Part shown: positions 6,247-9,903 of the stretch, piece by piece
How the letters are laid out: every line of letters starts with the position of its first letter
How positions within the stretch are numbered: the first letter of the stretch is position 1
Translations under genes and position numbers: made by a program
Source of the DNA: Bryobacterales bacterium
Lineage (GTDB): Bacteria; Cyanobacteriota; Vampirovibrionia; Obscuribacterales; Obscuribacteraceae
Direction of reading: 5' to 3'
Assembly: GCA_903970295.1 (NCBI GenBank)
Contig: CAJCHQ010000733.1
Span: forward strand, 1-9,903
DNA: 9,903 bases
Notes under the pieces: model-generated
The model's input: only the letters and a program-made list of their open reading frames with translations
What the model was told of the DNA's origin: nothing
Databases searched by the model: none

Positions 6247-6954
6247 ATGGCATTCTCCCAGCGGCTATCGGCGATTTTGGCTTTGACAACGGCACTGGCA
6301 TTGAGCCAGACGGCTCTTGCTACAGCTGGTTGGGACGCCTTTATCCAGCAACAAATGGATGTCAAATCTGACGGTTGGCAGCGGGTCGGCAGCCTCCTCA
6401 GCCCCACCCAATCAAAGCAATTGACCAACTTTGACAACGATCTGATCCAACTGGACAATGCAGTCTCGCAGGCAACAAATTCAGGGCAATTGACGGCCGC
6501 CCAAGCTTCTGAATTCCGCGTCCTACTTGGCAAGCTGCAATACAAACAAACCTCTCTGGTTTCTGCCGGCGTGATGAGATTTCCCGATGCCGAGGGGCTG
6601 CTCCTGGATCTGAATACGCTGCAAGCAAAACTGAAGGCGGCTCTTGCTGGCGAGAAGAAAGTGAGCGAGTCTGATTATTTCGATTCGAAGGACGTCTACG
6701 CCTTTCGTGACCATCTATTGCGCAAGCTGTTCTATTGGCGAACCAATGGCTCACTGTCAACCGAAGAATATGACGAGCTAAAATCACACGTCGACCATCT
6801 CAGTGAAAAATTGTCCTCGGGTAGCGCCAAAGATGCGCACAACTCCAAGCTTCTCGCGCGCTGCCGCGACCTGGAAGTAAAAATGAACAAAGTTATTCAC
6901 GGCGCTGGCGCCAGCGGTAACCCAGAAGCCCACATGGTTAACGGCACGCCGTAA
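6247..6954 (+). CDS. Secreted helical protein of unknown function
   Basis: 235 residues; no family recognised. A signal peptide is clear: MAFSQRLSAILALTTALALSQTALA, with likely cleavage after residue 25 (ALA). The mature part is predicted almost wholly alpha-helical and has two similar halves. One runs about 60-133 and centres on NSGQLTAAQASEF (78-90); the other runs about 146-217 and centres on TNGSLSTEEYDEL (166-178). Each has a long helix, a short G-x-L-S/T turn, and another helix ending in a leucine ladder. The ATG at 6247 is chosen because AGGA lies 8 bases upstream and a signal peptide follows directly; the frame stays open for 91 codons upstream but lacks such features. It is the only plus-strand gene in the window, transcribed divergently from the coiled-coil gene and convergently with the aldo/keto reductase gene. 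Confidence 0.82.
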   Translation: MAFSQRLSAILALTTALALSQTALATAGWDAFIQQQMDVKSDGWQRVGSLLSPTQSKQLTNFDNDLIQLDNAVSQATNSGQLTAAQASEFRVLLGKLQYKQTSLVSAGVMRFPDAEGLLLDLNTLQAKLKAALAGEKKVSESDYFDSKDVYAFRDHLLRKLFYWRTNGSLSTEEYDELKSHVDHLSEKLSSGSAKDAHNSKLLARCRDLEVKMNKVIHGAGASGNPEAHMVNGTP

Positions 6955-6980
6955 TCATGTTCAAAGCACGTAGTCAGTCA

Positions 6981-7010
6981 GTTTGCAGGCAACTGCCAAC
7001 TCACTTTTTG
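6981..7010 (+). terminator. Weak candidate terminator between convergent genes
   Basis: The 46-base gap 6955-7000 ends in a hairpin. GTTTGCAG (6981-6988) pairs with CTGCCAAC (6993-7000) around a GCAA tetraloop, with one T/C mismatch in the stem. On the plus strand TCACTTTTTG follows, so a five-T run begins 4 bases after the stem. The stem is short and imperfect and the T-run overlaps the end of the convergent gene. Confidence 0.35.
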
Positions 7011-8041
7011 CGAGGCGCGCATGGCGCCGGATTACGCTCCCCGAATTGGGCTTGGTGCCAATAAGGGTAGACCGGTGTGACTTCGCTGGCGAGGTCAAGC
7101 TTGGCAATCTGTTCCTGACTGAGCTGCCAACCAACGGCTCCAAGATTCTCACGTAGCTGTTCTTCATTGCGGGCACCAATGACGATGTTGACGACAGACG
7201 GCCGCTGCAAAAGCCAATTCAGCGCAATTTGAGGAATCGACTTGCCGGTCCCCTTAGCCACTTCGTCCAGCGCGTCGACCACCTTGTACAAATATTGGTC
7301 AGCGACAGGCGGTCCTTTATCTGCCGTTTGATGCAAGCGACTGACTAGAGGTGTGGGCTGACCACGTCTAATTTTGCCGGTCAATCGTCCCCAACCGAGT
7401 GGACTCCAAACCATTGTCCCCACGTTTTGGTCGAGTGCCAGAGGCATCAATTCCCACTCGTATTCGCGACCGATCAACGAATAATAAGCTTGATGGGAAA
7501 CGTATTTCGACCAACCGTATCGCTCTGACACTGACAAAGACTTCATCAGATGCCAACCCGAGAAATTCGAGCAACCAATGTAGCGCACTTTCCCACTGGC
7601 AACCAAATTTTCCAGCGCGGACAAAACTTCTTCGACCGGTGTAAGGGCATCGAATCCATGCAAATGATAAACATCGATGTAATCTGTAGCGAGCCTTTTC
7701 AGGCTATCCTCCACGGATTTGATCAAGTGATATCTGGAAGAACCGACATTGTTCAGCTTGTCGTTCATGCGAAATGTCGCTTTGGTGGAGATGAGCAGAT
7801 CGCCGCGCTTTTTGCCAATCGCTTTGCCGAGGACTTCCTCCGATGAACCGTAAGAGTAAATATCAGCAGTGTCAAAAAAATTGATGCCGGAGTCCAAACA
7901 GATGTCAACTATTTTCGTCGCTTCTTTGACATCAGTGCTCCCCCAGGCTTCAAAAAATTCATGACCGACACCAAAAGTGGCCGCGCCGAAACTGAGCACC
8001 GGCACTGTTAAACCAGAGCCACCAAGTTGTCTGAATTCCAT
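7001..8041 (-). CDS. Aldo/keto reductase family oxidoreductase
   Basis: 346 residues; full-length NADPH-dependent TIM-barrel reductase of the soluble aldo/keto reductase superfamily, expected in the cytoplasm. The catalytic tetrad is visible: D57 in FFDTAD, Y62, K87 in LISTKATF and H128 in YHLHG. The family signatures SGKVRYIGCSNFSGWHL, WSPLGWGRLTGKI (Rossmann-like cofactor site region) and IVIGARNEEQLRENL near the C-terminus are all present. It resembles a widespread subgroup of AKRs in soil bacteria with unspecified carbonyl substrates; the true substrate cannot be read from sequence. ATG 8041 has AAGGGA 7 bases upstream. It begins 35 bases after the DUF2911 gene stop, so the two are probably one transcript. 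Its 3' end converges on the plus-strand secreted protein gene. Confidence 0.95.
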   Translation of the reverse strand: MEFRQLGGSGLTVPVLSFGAATFGVGHEFFEAWGSTDVKEATKIVDICLDSGINFFDTADIYSYGSSEEVLGKAIGKKRGDLLISTKATFRMNDKLNNVGSSRYHLIKSVEDSLKRLATDYIDVYHLHGFDALTPVEEVLSALENLVASGKVRYIGCSNFSGWHLMKSLSVSERYGWSKYVSHQAYYSLIGREYEWELMPLALDQNVGTMVWSPLGWGRLTGKIRRGQPTPLVSRLHQTADKGPPVADQYLYKVVDALDEVAKGTGKSIPQIALNWLLQRPSVVNIVIGARNEEQLRENLGAVGWQLSQEQIAKLDLASEVTPVYPYWHQAQFGERNPAPCAPRKK

Positions 8042-8076
8042 ATTGATTCCCTTTTCGTTTGGCTGAGTCGGAGATT

Positions 8077-8892
8077 CTACTTCAGTCCTGCAATGAAGTC
8101 CTCTGTCCGCGATACGAAGCCAGTATCATTCGCTTGGGCCGCAGATTCGCTAGCTTGCTTTGCCGTAGCGAGAGCCGCTTGCTTATCCCCCAGTTTTGCT
8201 TGAATCGCTGCTTTGATCAGATAGAACGGATAAATCGGTCGTTCTTTGATGGCAACATCTACCCATTCGGCAGCTTTCTGGAGGTTATGGTCATGATTCA
8301 GGAAAAGCAGCGCGGCTTGAAAATAAGGTTTGTTGTCATCGCTCGAGTTCATCGCGGTTTCTACCTGGGAGATCAAATTCTTGATGTAAGCCACTTCAAA
8401 TTTGACCGATACTTTCGTTTTTTCCCAAATGAAATTGAGACTTGCCGATTCGTCTGAGAGCGAATCGAACTCGATTGTGTAATTATCGACGACATGGCTT
8501 AGCTCAGTAGATTTAGCTTTCACCCGGGCCACATCGAGCTTTTCATCATATTTACCGGTGCCTGCCAGGTTGACATCCTTGTTAATTATGATTGTCCACT
8601 CGTCTTTCTCCGGAATTGCCAGCAGAATGTATGCACCAGCAGCAATATCAGTACCGCCTAATTTTACCGGCGTACTGAAACTTATTTTTGTGGCCTGATT
8701 TGCACCTGCGCGCCACAATTTTCCAAAAGGGACAAGGCCACCAAATATTCGACGCTCTTTAATTCCAGGACGCGAATAGCTAATCTCGACATCGGTCAGA
8801 CCTACTTTTTGTCTTAATGTACACATAGGACTGGCAGCGGGGAACTGAATGTCGGCGGCTTTAACTGCATCGGTCAACTGTGTGTTACTCAT
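8077..8892 (-). CDS. DUF2911 domain protein with C-terminal TPR-like helices
   Basis: 271 residues. The DUF2911 domain (about 20-170) shows ISYSRPGIKERRIFGGLVPFGKLWRAGANQATKI (37-70), followed by GGTDIAAGAYILLAIPEKDEWTIIINKD, the usual core of the family. Its function is unknown; members often come with TPRs. Residues 185-265 form paired helices like TPRs (AALLFLNHDHNLQKAAEWVDVAI, YLIKAAIQAKLGDKQAALATAKQA). Many family members are exported, but here ATG 8892 is preceded in frame by TAA nine codons upstream and no signal peptide is present, so this one appears cytoplasmic. AAGGA and AAGG motifs precede the start. The gene lies directly upstream of the aldo/keto reductase gene (35-base gap), so they are likely co-transcribed. 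Confidence 0.93.
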   Translation of the reverse strand: MSNTQLTDAVKAADIQFPAASPMCTLRQKVGLTDVEISYSRPGIKERRIFGGLVPFGKLWRAGANQATKISFSTPVKLGGTDIAAGAYILLAIPEKDEWTIIINKDVNLAGTGKYDEKLDVARVKAKSTELSHVVDNYTIEFDSLSDESASLNFIWEKTKVSVKFEVAYIKNLISQVETAMNSSDDNKPYFQAALLFLNHDHNLQKAAEWVDVAIKERPIYPFYLIKAAIQAKLGDKQAALATAKQASESAAQANDTGFVSRTEDFIAGLK

Positions 8893-8912
8893 AGCCTTAT
8901 CCTTGTTGTAAT

Positions 8913-9003
8913 CGATTTATAATCGTGAGATTGAGAAGCGCGAACGGAACCAGCTGCTCGTCAGCCAGTCACAATTCAGATTGCCTGGCCGGCTAGTATA
9001 TCA
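8913..9003 (-). promoter_or_regulatory. Candidate promoters for the DUF2911-aldo/keto reductase pair
   Basis: The 175-base gap 8893-9067 contains two possible -10 elements on the minus strand. The stronger is the extended -10 TGATATACT (9003-8995; TATACT matches the consensus at 5 of 6), giving a leader near 95 bases. The nearer is TATAAA (8921-8916), which lies inside a small inverted repeat, CGATT-TAT-AATCG (8913-8925). Neither has a convincing -35. A regulator binding the inverted repeat would block the near promoter; that is inference only. Confidence 0.35.
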
Positions 9004-9067
9004 AAATGCTAATTGCTCAGTATGAACGACTCTAAAAGCTGGGACGTCGCTCAGGCTGATTGTTGCA

Positions 9068-9355
9068 TCAGCGCACGCTATCTTTCAATTCAAAGTCGTG
9101 CAGCAGCCTCTCTGTCTTTACTTCCGAAACCCGGTTAATCAACTTTCTTCCTTCATGATTGTCTCGCACAGTTTTAGCCAGTGTAAAACAAGAACCAACA
9201 CAAAAAAACAGCCCCATCGCCATGTATCCTTTCACCCACAATTCGACAGGCAAATGATAGATACCGGCCGCCATCAAAAAAGTGGATATGGAAAATGATA
9301 TCCAAACAAAAGCCATCCAGGCAGGACTGTTCTCACTAATAGCGGGTCGATCCAT
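9068..9355 (-). CDS. YiaA/YiaB-type two-helix inner-membrane protein
   Basis: 95 residues. Two hydrophobic segments (about 12-32 and 43-60) are joined by a short polar turn containing YHLPVELWVKGY. KTVRDNHEGRKLINRVSEVKTERLL follows. This layout, with KGYxxMG and the basic KTxRDxxE after the second helix, is that of the YiaAB two-helix domain found in small inner-membrane proteins of unknown function. The start is ATG 9355, because a textbook GGAGG lies 7 bases upstream; an in-frame TTG at 9379 would lie upstream of that ribosome site and is rejected. It lies 91 bases downstream of the TPR gene and 175 bases upstream of the DUF2911 gene, all on one strand. Confidence 0.85.
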   Translation of the reverse strand: MDRPAISENSPAWMAFVWISFSISTFLMAAGIYHLPVELWVKGYMAMGLFFCVGSCFTLAKTVRDNHEGRKLINRVSEVKTERLLHDFELKDSVR

Positions 9356-9423
9356 GACGTAACCTCCAGGGTTTAACAATCCGATCGTATTTCAGAAGTG
9401 AAAAAAGTCGCGGCCTCATCCTA

Positions 9424-9439
9424 ACAGTTTTGCAACTGT
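9424..9439. repeat. Small perfect inverted repeat after the TPR gene
   Basis: ACAGTT and AACTGT pair perfectly around TTGC. It lies 7 bases beyond the stop of the TPR gene on the minus strand. As a hairpin it would mark the end of that message, but no T-run follows directly on the minus strand (TAGGATGAGG comes next), so at most it is a weak terminator or mRNA-end stabiliser. Confidence 0.4.
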
Positions 9440-9446
9440 CATCTGC

Positions 9447-9903
9447 TTAGTCTTCGAAAGCAGATTTTGAATGAGCAGGCACGGCAGTCGCTTTATTTTC
9501 CAACTTGTCCAGCACTCTTTTGCAAAGCTGATATTCCATGCGCTCTCTGTATTCGGTCAACGACACCATCCACTTCAGATGCTCGAGACATTCTTCTTTT
9601 TTGCCATCCAGGAAGAGGGCTACGCCAACGACTGTATGCATCTCAACCCGATGCAACTGAGTGTCGCCAGTTTCTTTGATCAGGTCATCCAGGCTAATTT
9701 CCTTGTCCAAATATTTCAAAATCGGATACGGCCACTTATGATCGCTCAATTTAGCGATCGCCTCAGTGACCAACCCCTTGGCTTGCGCGTCATCACTCAG
9801 CAAACGCAATGCCAGATATTCACGAACGACGGCCCCTGTGGCTCGTTCATGGTCCCATCCGGCTGTCTTCAAAAATTCAGCAAGCAGCGCTGCCGCTTTA
9901 GCG
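9447..9903 (-). CDS. TPR-type protein, C-terminal part only (5' end beyond window)
   Basis: About 152 residues are visible, and the frame is open to the right edge, so the start is not in the window. The sequence shows SDHKWPYPILKYLDKEISLDDLIKE, then RVEMHTVVGVALFLDGKKEECLEHLKWMVSL, then MEYQLCKRVLDKLE. This is the characteristic C-terminal arrangement of NlpI-like TPR proteins: a WPYP motif, a helix pair with an alternating small-residue pattern, and a final helix. The role is probably as a protein-interaction scaffold; the partner is unknown. The last residues (KATAVPAHSKSAFED) are polar and likely disordered. The relation to the YiaAB-like gene downstream is only positional. Confidence 0.8.
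   Translation of the reverse strand, partial: AKAAALLAEFLKTAGWDHERATGAVVREYLALRLLSDDAQAKGLVTEAIAKLSDHKWPYPILKYLDKEISLDDLIKETGDTQLHRVEMHTVVGVALFLDGKKEECLEHLKWMVSLTEYRERMEYQLCKRVLDKLENKATAVPAHSKSAFED

Noticed and set aside
6478..6780. EF-hand-like segments (NSGQLTAAQ and NGSLSTEE) in the secreted protein
   Set aside because: The Gly and the hydrophobic position match the second half of an EF-hand loop, but the acidic residues at loop positions 1 and 3 are missing, so calcium binding is not supported.

Overview
The window looks like a piece of a Gram-negative-type bacterial chromosome of roughly balanced GC. It is gene-dense, almost all genes lie on the minus strand, and TTG and GTG starts preceded by good Shine-Dalgarno sequences are used as well as ATG. 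Predicted signal peptides, a LolA-like protein and a YiaA/YiaB-type inner-membrane protein point to a two-membrane envelope. The set of accessory families (DUF2911 with TPRs, LolA-like DUF2092-type, TPR proteins, secreted helical proteins of unknown function) recalls Vampirovibrionia/Obscuribacterales or similar environmental phyla, but nothing here proves the taxon. No mobile element, tRNA, rRNA or CRISPR array was seen, and no stretch over 300 bases lacks a gene.

The left half (1-4710, minus strand) is a chemosensory operon, read from high to low coordinates: CheW, CheR fused to TPRs, a second CheW, then a CheA hybrid kinase (Hpt - dimerisation - ATPase - CheW - receiver), cut off by the left edge inside its receiver domain. 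This is the order wspB-wspC-wspD-wspE of the Wsp surface-sensing system, in which the receptor WspA, a CheB (WspF) and a diguanylate cyclase (WspR) complete the pathway. No receptor gene precedes the first CheW here, and whether CheB and an output regulator follow lies outside the window. A near-consensus promoter overlapping an inverted repeat sits between cheR and the second cheW, suggesting that the CheW-CheA pair can be transcribed separately.

The middle (4812-6954) holds envelope genes. On the minus strand, a secreted coiled-coil protein with a nearly perfect seven-residue repeat is followed, in the same reading frame after one stop codon, by a LolA-like protein that has no signal peptide of its own. 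Divergent to these, on the plus strand, is a secreted helical protein of unknown function.

The right part (7001-9903, minus strand) holds an aldo/keto reductase, a DUF2911-TPR protein just upstream of it and probably co-transcribed, a small two-helix YiaA/YiaB-type membrane protein, and the C-terminal part of a TPR protein running off the right edge.
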